A DNA stretch of 64,000 nucleotides, from the NCBI RefSeq assembly GCF_002980525.1, contig NZ_PVBQ01000006.1, positions 124,001 through 188,000 of the forward strand. The letters are read 5' to 3'. The stretch's first letter is position 1, and every line of letters begins with the position of its first letter. The position numbers were made by a program, and so were the translations under genes. Under the pieces are notes generated by a model. That model made no database searches. It worked only from the letters and a program-made list of their open reading frames with translations, and was not told the origin of the DNA. This DNA comes from Sphingobacterium haloxyli. Lineage in GTDB: Bacteria; Bacteroidota; Bacteroidia; Sphingobacteriales; Sphingobacteriaceae. Positions 55,216 to 63,641 of the stretch are shown here, one piece after another.

Positions 55216-55794
55216 TTATTTAGATGATAGTCTCTTCCGTATCGTACTTACGAATTCGGGCGAGACACCAAGATAAGACGCGATGTAATATTGTGGTACA
55301 CGTATTGGAAGTGACGGATACCTTTTGATAAATTCGAGGTATCGTTCCGTTGCAGGTTTTGAAATTGTTTTGACTAATCTGTTTTGTATGGCAGATAAGT
55401 TTCGTTGTACCAGTAAACGAAATATTCTTTCAAATTTTGGGATCTCAGCTAATAATCTCTCTTTGTTATCCAGAGAGAACATATATATATCCGTATCTTC
55501 CAATGTCTCTATAAAAAAATCAGACGGTCTTTTTTCGTAAAATGAACTGACATCACTTACCCACCAATCTTCTACGGCAAAAGACAAAGTAACTTCGCAT
55601 CCATTTTCGTTGATATAATAAACACGCACACACCCTTTTTGTATATAACCCTCAAACTGACATATTTCACCTTCGCGAAGCATCGTTGTTTTTTTAGGTA
55701 TAGTCCTAAAATCCAACATACTTGTAAACAACGATTGTTCTGCTTCCGTTAGCGTAATGAATTTCGATACATTGTTTAAAATATTTGAATACAT
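55216..55794 (-). CDS. Crp/Fnr-family regulator (1)
   Basis: 192 residues. Cyclic-nucleotide-binding-like barrel (TMLREGEICQFEGYIQKGCV, YYINENGCEVTLSFAVEDWW) and a C-terminal helix-turn-helix (QYYIASYLGVSPEFVSTIRK). No Fe-S cysteines of the FNR type. Of the Bacteroidota group that often stands beside stress or redox genes. It lies directly after the antiporter gene on the same strand. Confidence 0.9.
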   Translation of the reverse strand: MYSNILNNVSKFITLTEAEQSLFTSMLDFRTIPKKTTMLREGEICQFEGYIQKGCVRVYYINENGCEVTLSFAVEDWWVSDVSSFYEKRPSDFFIETLEDTDIYMFSLDNKERLLAEIPKFERIFRLLVQRNLSAIQNRLVKTISKPATERYLEFIKRYPSLPIRVPQYYIASYLGVSPEFVSTIRKRLSSK

Positions 55795-55825
55795 AAGCTT
55801 TTCGGTATTTAAGAGGGCGGATTAC

Positions 55826-58129
55826 TTATACTTCCATAAAGTTCTCCTGATAATTTTTTAAACACGTTTTTATTTTATGTGTATCTCCTACGAGCCATAT
55901 AATATCATTAGCTAATATCATTTCTGACGAACCAGGGTTCAGGATACGACCTTCGTTTCTTTCAATACCTACCACATGGCTATGCAAATCGTTTTGAATA
56001 CCAGAGCCTTTTATTGTTTTATTACAATACGGATTGGCTTCGGCGAGTCGAATTTTAATAAGCTGTATATCATTGATATCAATATCTTCTTCGTTCTCTT
56101 TTGTCGCGTCTTTTTGACTGAAAACAAATTTTAACTGAGAAATCTGTTCCTCCGTTCCCAAAACACCTACTTTATCATTCGGTAATACCCGTTGTTTGCC
56201 ATTGGGTAGATGAATGGTTCTGTCGTTTCTACGTATATACACAATATTGATCCCGAATTTCTCTTTCCAGTTAAGCTCGTATAAAGACATTCCAGCAAAG
56301 GAAATCGTATCGCTTGCCTCCAATTCTGCGACATACGCATTCCATTCCTGAAAATGTTTATTTGCTTCCTTATTTTTTTTCTGTAGCTCAATAGTGCCTC
56401 TATTTCGGATATATTCCAGCTGTTCCCTTTCGTTCAGATTCGATATAAACTGCTGTTCGATTCGTTGATGAATTTTCTGAATCTTGGCGGAGAAAAACCA
56501 AAGCAATGCCGCAATTAAAGGAACAGCGATTACCAATGCATATCTGGTTGTTGTAATCTGGTCAATGAAAAAACCGATAAGGACAATACCTACAAGAAAC
56601 CTGATGGCATGTAGAAAAATGCCAGTCAGCGAATAATTCAGGTAATACGGATTCACGGTTTTGTTACCTTCTTTTATCGTGATGTTTTTATTAAGGATAG
56701 CCCATAGGAAAGGCGATGCCAGTAACGTTGCCGCACTAATGAGTAGTACATTTCGCCAGAGTGAGCTTTCTATCTGCGTACTCAAAAACGGAATAAATAT
56801 ATATTTAAAGAGCAGAGCAATGGCAACAAGTATAATACTATTAATGACAAGGATTCTGTTGTATTCTTGCAACATTTTTTTCCAGAGAGGGTTATTTTTA
56901 TTTTTCTGCGTTTCGGAAGTATAGGCGTCCAAACGCGCTATCCATTTATCAGGAAGAATTTTTATAATAGCAGCATACAATGGTTCTGCAAGTTTTATGA
57001 AGTATGGAGTCGTGAATGTGGTAATTGCCGAAACGCCTACGGCTATAGGAAACAGAAATTCCGAAATAACACCAAGTGACAACCCGAGAGCCGCAACGAT
57101 AAACGCAAACTCGCCAATCTGCGCCATACTGGAACCGATTTGTATCGATTGTTTTAAAGTTTGTCCGGAGATCAAAGCTCCTAGTCCGCTAAAGAAAAAT
57201 TTGCCAACAATAGTGAGCAGCGTGATGGCGAATATAGGCCCAGCATAAGTATACATAGCCTGCGGATCAATCATCATACCCACTGAAACAAAGAATATAG
57301 TGCCGAAAAGTTGTTTAATCGGAAGTGTTAGATGTTCAATTTTCTCTGCCAATACCGTTTCGGCAATTAAAGACCCCATAACAAAAGCGCCTAATTCAGC
57401 AGAAAAACCAACCTGTGTAGCCAGCAACACCATACCAAAACAGAGCCCTATTGAAAGGATAAGAACTGTTTCGTCATCCATCCATTTTTTGGTCTTTTTT
57501 ATAAATACAGGGAGCAGATAAATTCCTACCAGAAACCATAAAACCATAAAAAAACCAAGCTTCAGTATGGTAAACAGTATTTCGGAGCCTTGAAATTGTT
57601 GTGTTATGGCCACGGTAGAAAGTAGAACCATTAAGAGTATAACAATAATATCTTCTACTACCAATACGCCAAAAACCACTTTGGCAAACTGCCTTGATTT
57701 TAACCCCAGTTCATCAAACGCTTTTAGAATAATAGTCGTGGAAGAGCTTGCCAACATTCCTGCGAGAAAGAGGCTGTCCATCTGGTTCCAACCCAGTAAA
57801 TATCCTGTAAGATACCCACCTAGACCCACAAATATAATTTCGACCACTGCCGTAGTGGACGCTGAACCGCCTACTTTCACCAGCTTTTTGAAACTGAATT
57901 CCAAACCTAAGCTGAATAATAGCAGGATAACACCAATCTCGGCAAAAGTCTCTATGTTTTCGTGGTCTACAATAGTGGGTAGGTAATCGAAATGCGGACC
58001 GACCAAAAAACCGGCAATGATATAGCCCAGCACTAAGGGTTGCTTGATTCGTTTAAAAAGAATAGTCACCAATGCACCTACCAGAAGTATCAGTGCCATG
58101 TCTTGTATCAATTCGGGCAAATGAGCCAT
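55826..58129 (-). CDS. Monovalent cation:proton antiporter, CPA2 family (KefB/KefC-like)
   Basis: 767 residues. About 12 membrane spans of the Na+/H+ exchanger type at 1-395 (LGYIIAGFLVGPHFDYLPTI, GMLASSSTTIILKAFDELGL, ELGAFVMGSLIAETVLAEKI). A second hydrophobic block with three or four spans lies at about 425-560. The C-terminal part has two RCK_C (TrkA-C) domains, about 595-675 and 685-765. I see no RCK_N (NAD-binding Rossmann) domain, which KefB/KefC have. Probable potassium or sodium export for pH or electrophile defence. Confidence 0.88.
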   Translation of the reverse strand: MAHLPELIQDMALILLVGALVTILFKRIKQPLVLGYIIAGFLVGPHFDYLPTIVDHENIETFAEIGVILLLFSLGLEFSFKKLVKVGGSASTTAVVEIIFVGLGGYLTGYLLGWNQMDSLFLAGMLASSSTTIILKAFDELGLKSRQFAKVVFGVLVVEDIIVILLMVLLSTVAITQQFQGSEILFTILKLGFFMVLWFLVGIYLLPVFIKKTKKWMDDETVLILSIGLCFGMVLLATQVGFSAELGAFVMGSLIAETVLAEKIEHLTLPIKQLFGTIFFVSVGMMIDPQAMYTYAGPIFAITLLTIVGKFFFSGLGALISGQTLKQSIQIGSSMAQIGEFAFIVAALGLSLGVISEFLFPIAVGVSAITTFTTPYFIKLAEPLYAAIIKILPDKWIARLDAYTSETQKNKNNPLWKKMLQEYNRILVINSIILVAIALLFKYIFIPFLSTQIESSLWRNVLLISAATLLASPFLWAILNKNITIKEGNKTVNPYYLNYSLTGIFLHAIRFLVGIVLIGFFIDQITTTRYALVIAVPLIAALLWFFSAKIQKIHQRIEQQFISNLNEREQLEYIRNRGTIELQKKNKEANKHFQEWNAYVAELEASDTISFAGMSLYELNWKEKFGINIVYIRRNDRTIHLPNGKQRVLPNDKVGVLGTEEQISQLKFVFSQKDATKENEEDIDINDIQLIKIRLAEANPYCNKTIKGSGIQNDLHSHVVGIERNEGRILNPGSSEMILANDIIWLVGDTHKIKTCLKNYQENFMEV

Positions 58130-58409
58130 ATTAAATTCTTTATTGATTTATAATTGAAGTTTTATCACTTCCTTTAAGAAGAGTATGTGTTTTATACATT
58201 GGACTCGGTTGAGATATTAGCCTCAACTTCAATTTCTGAAATGATTAAACCTCTGAATCCTTTTATCGGTCTTTCTAATATATATCATACATCACCTGAT
58301 TTCTATGTCGCTTTCTTTAACCACACATCCGCATATACTTCCGGATTACGCTTGAATTGTATTTAATTTATATCGAATAGCAATATATACTAAAAATCCA
58401 GACTTCCAA

Positions 58410-59063
58410 TTAGTGTTGCGGAGGAGTAGTAGCAAGTAACTGCAATTCCCAGGCTAAAGCAACACCGCTTCCTCCGCCATGTTCAAATAGGAGAGGACCC
58501 AATTGAGATGCTGTTTCGGTACGAGCCCAATCGCGTTGCCATTCTGAAACTACAGCCAACCAATTGATTGGCACGATACCTACCTGAACCATTCTACGGA
58601 CAGCCATATCATGAGCTTCAGCGCTTACACTGCCACATGCATCTGTAACCACAAATACTTCATAACCTTCTCCCATAGCTTGAATTGCAGGCATTGCAAC
58701 ACAAATTTCTGTCCACAGCCCGGCTAGAACCAATTGCTTGCGACCGCTTTCTTTTACGATATCAGTAACTGCAGGATCTTCCCAAGTATTGATGAATGTT
58801 CTGTTAATAGGTTTTTGTTCTGGGAAAACGTCTTGAATGCCTTTAATAATTAAGCCTCCTCGTTCTTCCGTAACGGTGGTAAGAATAGTTGGTACATTAA
58901 ATATCTTTGTAGCTTTAGCAAGCCCTACTGTATTGTTAATAATCATTGTAGGTTCATGGCTATGCAAATTGGCAACTTGAAACGGTTGGTGATCGATTAG
59001 CACTACAATACTGTCTTCCGGACGAAGTAGACCTTGAAGACCAATTTTCGGTGATTTTTCCAT
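58410..59063 (-). CDS. Isochorismatase-fold cysteine hydrolase (YcaC-like), cytoplasmic
   Basis: 217 residues. SIVVLIDHQPFQVANLHSHE (catalytic Asp) and LVLAGLWTEICVAMPAIQAM (catalytic Cys); C-terminal EWQRDWARTETASQLGPLLF matches the exported paralogue at 53743. A 24-bp element 55 bases upstream is shared with the Crp/Fnr gene next door, suggesting common control. Substrate unknown. Confidence 0.88.
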   Translation of the reverse strand: MEKSPKIGLQGLLRPEDSIVVLIDHQPFQVANLHSHEPTMIINNTVGLAKATKIFNVPTILTTVTEERGGLIIKGIQDVFPEQKPINRTFINTWEDPAVTDIVKESGRKQLVLAGLWTEICVAMPAIQAMGEGYEVFVVTDACGSVSAEAHDMAVRRMVQVGIVPINWLAVVSEWQRDWARTETASQLGPLLFEHGGGSGVALAWELQLLATTPPQH

Positions 59064-59117
59064 TTTCTTTTTGATTTAAAAGTTAATACTTCAAAGGTGC
59101 ATCAAATGGAAAAGAAA

Positions 59118-59141
59118 AAACGTAGACAAATATCTATAAAA
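59118..59141 (-). promoter_or_regulatory. 24-bp shared element, copy 1 (upstream of hydrolase)
   Basis: On the minus strand it reads TTTTATAGATATTTGTCTAC followed by GTTT. The same sequence with two changes lies at 59809-59832, at the same distance from the start of the gene it precedes. It contains a -7-like ATTTG core. Confidence 0.5.
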
Positions 59142-59181
59142 TCAGTCGACTCTAATTTTTATCCGTCGTTCTCCGAAAAGG

Positions 59182-59757
59182 TTACTTTTTAAGTATCTTT
59201 TTACGCACCCGGCTTAGTGTGTCTTTTGTAATGCCTAAATAGGAGGCAATGATGTGTTGGGGAAAACGATCAACAAAATATGGATAATTGTCGACAAAGT
59301 GTTTGTAACGTATTTCCGCTGTAAAACTAATTGAATAGGTAATTCTTTTTTGTGTAGCAATGGTATTAAGTTCATCAAGCGTTAATAACAATTCATTAAA
59401 GGCACGACATTGATTACGCAGTTTTAATGTATTTTCCCTTGATATCAGCAGTACTTCACAGTTTTCCCACGCATCTATAGTATAAATACTGGGGGTGCAA
59501 AATACAAAGCTCTCCCGATCAACTGCCCAATAGTTTTCAACATATAAATTAACGATATGTTCAACACCTTTCTCATCTATATAGTACTGACGCATAGCTC
59601 CCTTTACGATGAAGGCCATATGTTTAGCTATCTCGCCTTCTTCCAATAAAAAATGCTTTTTTCTTATTTTTTTCTGCGTAAAATGGCCTAAGAAGACTTT
59701 AAAGTCATCTTCGGAAATTATAGTATATTTATTAATATAATGAAATAGTGGATGCAT
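59182..59757 (-). CDS. Crp/Fnr-family regulator (2), tandem copy
   Basis: 191 residues. FLLEEGEIAKHMAFIVKGAM and VNLYVENYWAVDRESFVFCT form the nucleotide-binding-like barrel; FPQHIIASYLGITKDTLSRV is the helix-turn-helix. About 70 percent identical by eye to the gene at 59878; the HTH is identical, so both should recognise the same DNA, while the sensor parts differ. It lies upstream of the YcaC-like hydrolase. Confidence 0.92.
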   Translation of the reverse strand: MHPLFHYINKYTIISEDDFKVFLGHFTQKKIRKKHFLLEEGEIAKHMAFIVKGAMRQYYIDEKGVEHIVNLYVENYWAVDRESFVFCTPSIYTIDAWENCEVLLISRENTLKLRNQCRAFNELLLTLDELNTIATQKRITYSISFTAEIRYKHFVDNYPYFVDRFPQHIIASYLGITKDTLSRVRKKILKK

Positions 59758-59808
59758 ATAAATGGATTGTCTGTTCTAACAGCAAAGCTATATTAAAGGC
59801 AGAAAAGA

Positions 59809-59832
59809 AAACGTAGACAAATGCCTATAAAA
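59809..59832 (-). promoter_or_regulatory. 24-bp shared element, copy 2 (upstream of Crp/Fnr 2)
   Basis: On the minus strand TTTTATAGGCATTTGTCTAC followed by GTTT, 52 bases before the regulator start. See the copy at 59118. A matching site is not seen upstream of Crp/Fnr 1 or 3. Confidence 0.5.
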
Positions 59833-59877
59833 GCACAGAGAGCAGCGAAATTAGAGAAAGGGGGAGTAAAGACAGCG

Positions 59878-60453
59878 TTACCTTCTAAGCGCTTTTTTAC
59901 GCACTCGGCTTAGCGTGTCTTTTGTAATACCCAAGTAGGAAGCGATGATGTGTTGAGGAAAACGCTGGATAAAATAGGGATGACAATCAACAAAGTCTTC
60001 ATAGCGTTTTTTCGCTGTAGCACTAATCGAAGAAGTGATTCTTCTTTGCGTTGCAATCGTATTGTGTTCATCCAATTTCAATAACAATTCATTAAAAGCA
60101 GGGCATTGATTACGCAATTTTAATGTATTTTCTCTCGAAATAAGAAGCAGTTCACAGTCTTGCCACGCGTCTATATTATACACACTGGGAGTGAGTTTAA
60201 CAAAGCTTTCCCTGTCACCTGCCCACCAGTTTTCGATATATAAATCAACGGTATGGTCAACACCTTTTTCGTCAATATAGTATTTACGCAAGGAGCCTTT
60301 GACAATAAAGGCCATGTGTTCGCATACGGTCCCTTCCTGAAGCAGAAGTTGTTTTTTTCTAATCTTTTTCTCAGTAAAGTGGTCTACAAAAACGCTAAAA
60401 TCTCCTTCGGAAATTATGGCATATCTGTTTATATATTGGAAAAGTGGATGCAT
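59878..60453 (-). CDS. Crp/Fnr-family regulator (3), tandem copy
   Basis: 191 residues, same layout as regulator 2: LLLQEGTVCEHMAFIVKGSL, VDLYIENWWAGDRESFVKLT and the identical helix-turn-helix with KDTLSRVRKKALRR. Differences concentrate in the loop regions of the sensor barrel. A recent tandem duplication, 120 bases apart. Confidence 0.92.
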   Translation of the reverse strand: MHPLFQYINRYAIISEGDFSVFVDHFTEKKIRKKQLLLQEGTVCEHMAFIVKGSLRKYYIDEKGVDHTVDLYIENWWAGDRESFVKLTPSVYNIDAWQDCELLLISRENTLKLRNQCPAFNELLLKLDEHNTIATQRRITSSISATAKKRYEDFVDCHPYFIQRFPQHIIASYLGITKDTLSRVRKKALRR

Positions 60454-60649
60454 ATAAACTATTTGAGATGTTCAAAGTTACTTATTTTTCGTATAAGGAC
60501 CTAGTTTCCAATGGAGACATATACCCGATAGTCCCTAATGCGTGTGGTGAAGATGATGTCTATATCATGCCTTTACCCGTTTGAAACGGGGGGAAATTGT
60601 ATAGACGTATGCTGTATTTTACTGTATCTACAATAACCACCCTCATTTT

Positions 60650-60849
60650 CTAATCGTTAGCATCAATGGCGTGAGGGGAGATCTTCAACGACTGGATCTC
60701 TTTTATCTGTTCTTCTTCCCAAATATTGACGGAATGTGGTCTTTATCTTTAGGTAAGATAAATAAGTTGCCTTCCTGAAGCCCAGTCTGGGCATACGTTA
60801 TAGTAACTGTCGCCATGATCAACATATATATAACAAATCTTCTTATCAT
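60650..60849 (-). pseudogene. Small exported protein gene with a frameshift
   Basis: From ATG 60849 the frame gives a signal peptide (MIRRFVIYMLIMATVTITYA, then QTGLQEGNL) and stops at 60703 after 48 residues. After HIPS the reading shifted by one base continues sensibly as IWEEEQIKEIQSLKISPHAI to a TAG at 60650. The most likely original product was an exported protein of about 66 residues; a one-base loss breaks it. The 48-residue version could still be made. No function recognised. The stretch 60454-60649 holds only a small hairpin near 60577-60592. Confidence 0.45.
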
Positions 60850-60955
60850 AATTTGTTCCTATCTATGTTCTCACGGTATAGTAGGGCGTTATGGGTATAC
60901 GAAGACTAACAAACCTAATTCACTTCTACTTCATTAACAATGGAAAAAACCACCA

Positions 60956-61111
60956 TTAAAAATCCACGTTGTTTACGTCCGATCCCCCGTCCTGCCAGTC
61001 GTTAATTTGAGGTTGACCTGCTGCCGAACCCCCAGCAACACCATTTTCCATTTCGACTTCAACCAATTCAATAGTTGGTGTTTCGTATATCATTTTTTTA
61101 TCTTGTTTCAT
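60956..61111 (-). CDS. Small fimbrillin-associated protein (51 residues)
   Basis: Starts MKQDKKMIYETPTIELVEVE, then an acidic/Gly-rich tail with MENGVAGGSAAGQPQINDWQ and DGGSDVNNVDF. The layout (short basic start, YxxPxIxxxxVExExG, Gly/Asn/Asp tail with DW) is one I recall from small proteins beside fimbrillin genes in Bacteroidota. No signal peptide. It starts 26 bases after the fimbrillin stop, in the same transcript. Confidence 0.6.
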   Translation of the reverse strand: MKQDKKMIYETPTIELVEVEMENGVAGGSAAGQPQINDWQDGGSDVNNVDF

Positions 61112-61137
61112 CGATCAAATTATTTTATAAGATTTAA

Positions 61138-62790
61138 TTACCTCGTGCGAATACACCGTATATTCTTAAAAGTAGTTTGCACATAGCCTGTTCCCTGATA
61201 GTCAATCAATTCTCTGTTAACATTATCTCCACTCGTCAAAGCACCATTGTAATAGTATACACCCAGTCCGTTAAAACCGCCTGAAGATGTCGTCCAGAGG
61301 CTTGCGCTTCTTCCATATGTGTCGTTCAGATCAAAAACAATTAGTCCATTCGTTTCATCGCCTACTGCAGTACCATACCCATTGAAGTTAAGACGCAATT
61401 TGTCACTCGGATAGGGAGCACCCGTCCCTTGAGTATCTTCGTACTCAAAATAACCCAGTCCATTTTCGGTTTTATAGGTTTCAACCGGATATACAGGAGT
61501 AATCATAGAGAAGTCGTTAAACCCGGGGGTTTTCCAGCTGCCTTCGGGATAAACCAATCCGCAAGGATCCCCGCTGGTTAAGCTGTTTCCGTAATGACCG
61601 GGAAGAACTCCACGGAAAGCAAAATAGGTATTGCTCGCGTCTGTATGTTCATTTGTGGGAAGAAAACGGTAGGGGTTATGCCCGCCGTGGTAGTAAAGGT
61701 TGGTGCGAGCAAACCTGACCGAATTGACAAGCAAAAAGGATTCAATGAAATTCATGGTTGCTGTATAACTTGCGCCTATTTGGGGTGTAAAGCTGAATTC
61801 GAATACAGCGGGATTTTCCGCGAGATTGGAAAATACACGATTTGTACCATTACCCAACTGAATATCTAACGCGTTGATATTTACCTTTAAATCCATTGAA
61901 CTCTCTACAGCCGTATATACATAGGCTATCTTGCGATCGGCATGAAGAGGGTCGACATCTTGAAAATCGTCAAAGCTTATTGTGGCGGGGTCAGATGAAA
62001 TGTTAGATAATGATCCATCTTTTAAATTTATGCTGGCTTTTGTTCCCGCGGCGCCCGATATAGTTAGTCCCACATTGTTCATATTTCCAAACATGCCCAT
62101 GGTGTTTAACTCTAGGGCTATACGGGCATATTTATGTGCAAAAACGATTCCTACAGACAAGTTTTCTCCGGGCGTTTGGACAGGAGCCTCTATAATACCA
62201 GAGGCGTATAATAGGTCTGTGTTTTCCGGAACATTCAATACAGGATTATTGCTATCTACTTCGGGAATAGGGTCGGAGTTGTGGTAAGACACTGCACACC
62301 AACTGTACGTTTCACCACTTGGGAGCGTTATCTCGCTAGGACCGTCAGCAGTTAGTTGAGTCGAACTCACCAAAGCGTCATCCTCATCGTAAATCCATAA
62401 TCGATAAGTAATACCACCCTCCATAGCGGCGGATCGCTTGCCTTCAGTAGCTCCTCTGCCCGACATGCGGGATCCCCCTACGGAATGCCGATTATCGGTA
62501 TCCGCCTGTCGCAGCGAAAGCTGCGTGTCAAAGGACGGGAATGACACAATTTTCTCCGAAATGAGCTCCGGTTCCTGGGAAGCACCCTGGCTGCTATTGC
62601 TAGCTTTTGATTTGACCGATTGATTGATCTTCATATCGGCAATTCCGAGAACCCGGACGTTTAATTTGATGTTATTATGCGCTATGGTCTCGGTTTCCGT
62701 TGTTTTAGAACAACTTGACAGCATAAAAAGTGTCAATACGACCAATATAGTTGTTGTTAATTTCAAATTAAGGAAGTTAGTTAATATCAT
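61138..62790 (-). CDS. Fimbrillin family (Mfa-like) lipoprotein
   Basis: 550 residues, lipobox MLSSC (Cys at about residue 27). N-terminal region with TITHNNIKLNVRVLGIAD-type beta strands, a low-complexity linker, then YRLWIYDEDDALVSSTQLTA, SGETYSWCAVSYHNSDPIPE and GIVFAHKYARIALELNTMGM, typical of the fimbrillin N-terminal domain. The C-terminal half (DPCGLVYPEGSWKTPGFNDF, FDLNDTYGRSASLWTTSSGG) resembles a FISUMP-type domain. Surface fimbrial or adhesin subunit anchored via lipid. No export/maturation genes nearby. Confidence 0.8.
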   Translation of the reverse strand: MILTNFLNLKLTTTILVVLTLFMLSSCSKTTETETIAHNNIKLNVRVLGIADMKINQSVKSKASNSSQGASQEPELISEKIVSFPSFDTQLSLRQADTDNRHSVGGSRMSGRGATEGKRSAAMEGGITYRLWIYDEDDALVSSTQLTADGPSEITLPSGETYSWCAVSYHNSDPIPEVDSNNPVLNVPENTDLLYASGIIEAPVQTPGENLSVGIVFAHKYARIALELNTMGMFGNMNNVGLTISGAAGTKASINLKDGSLSNISSDPATISFDDFQDVDPLHADRKIAYVYTAVESSMDLKVNINALDIQLGNGTNRVFSNLAENPAVFEFSFTPQIGASYTATMNFIESFLLVNSVRFARTNLYYHGGHNPYRFLPTNEHTDASNTYFAFRGVLPGHYGNSLTSGDPCGLVYPEGSWKTPGFNDFSMITPVYPVETYKTENGLGYFEYEDTQGTGAPYPSDKLRLNFNGYGTAVGDETNGLIVFDLNDTYGRSASLWTTSSGGFNGLGVYYYNGALTSGDNVNRELIDYQGTGYVQTTFKNIRCIRTR

Positions 62791-62942
62791 ACGAAGTATT
62801 ACAAGATTTCAAGTCGGATCACTCCATTAGTAGTCGTGAGCTAAGATAATAATATTCATTATTAATCTAAGACATTTTCCAAAAAATCTATTATGGCAAT
62901 TTTCAGTCATCGGAAAGTGCTCGATTAAAATTTCGTTTTATT

Positions 62943-63332
62943 TCATTCCGGCTGATATAAATCAAGTTGATTTCCATACAAGTCTTCGAAACCAACCCCT
63001 TTGCCTCCCGGTACCATCCCTGGCGTTCCGTGGAAGACGACACCTTCTTCTTTCATCGCTATATAATCGCCTTCGATATCGTTAGATTGAAACATGATAA
63101 AGATTTGTCCTCCTGATTGATTGCCAACTAGCTTCTGCTGTTCGGGAGTTTCAGCTTTAACAAGTTCAAAAACCGTGGCGTTGTCTTGTTGCGGAGCAAC
63201 CGTAAGGTAGCGCCAGTCTGGAGAAAACATCTTGTCTGTACATACGCTGAACCCTAGTTTTTCCGCATAAAATTTTTTCGCTTCTTCTACATCCCTGACC
63301 AGAACTGTTATTTGAGTTGCTTTTGTTATCAT
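62943..63332 (-). CDS. VOC-family protein (glyoxalase/bleomycin-resistance fold)
   Basis: 129 residues from MITKATQITVLVRDVEEAKK; an ATG seven codons earlier is less likely. FYAEKLGFSVCTDKMFSPDW in the first module, GVVFHGTPGMVPGGKGVGFE and DLYGNQLDLYQ in the second; the C-terminal metal-ligand region is kept. Substrate unknown. Confidence 0.88.
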   Translation of the reverse strand: MITKATQITVLVRDVEEAKKFYAEKLGFSVCTDKMFSPDWRYLTVAPQQDNATVFELVKAETPEQQKLVGNQSGGQIFIMFQSNDIEGDYIAMKEEGVVFHGTPGMVPGGKGVGFEDLYGNQLDLYQPE

Positions 63333-63523
63333 ACGTCGTTTATTATAATACAATTCTACGTGTGTTCAATTTTAACCGACTTCGCATAAGGCAGGAAATG
63401 AAATTAATGACGCAAGAGAGGTTACTATTTCATAAATCATTACCAACCAAATATCGATAGAGATTTTTTATTTAACGAGTGTCGAAAGTGCATATACAGT
63501 TTCTTAGGAGCTGAAATAATAAC

Positions 63524-63588
63524 AAAAAAAATCCTGAGGCGGGGAGCCTCAGGATCTTAACTAACTAACCAATTATAAACCTAATTAT
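63524..63588 (-). ncRNA. Small RNA family, copy H
   Basis: Minus strand: perfect -7 box TATATTTG (63595-63602), leader, hairpin CCTGAGGC-TCCCC-GCCTCAGG, eight T residues. Double box TTAACA at 63642-63647 and 63652-63657, 39 bases from the -7 box. The left box contains the stop codon of the frameshifted gene at the window edge. 63354-63523 holds nothing else recognisable. Confidence 0.72.
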
Positions 63589-63641
63589 GAAATACAAATA
63601 TAACAACAAATGCTTGTATTTCGCTACTATTAAGTGTGTAT

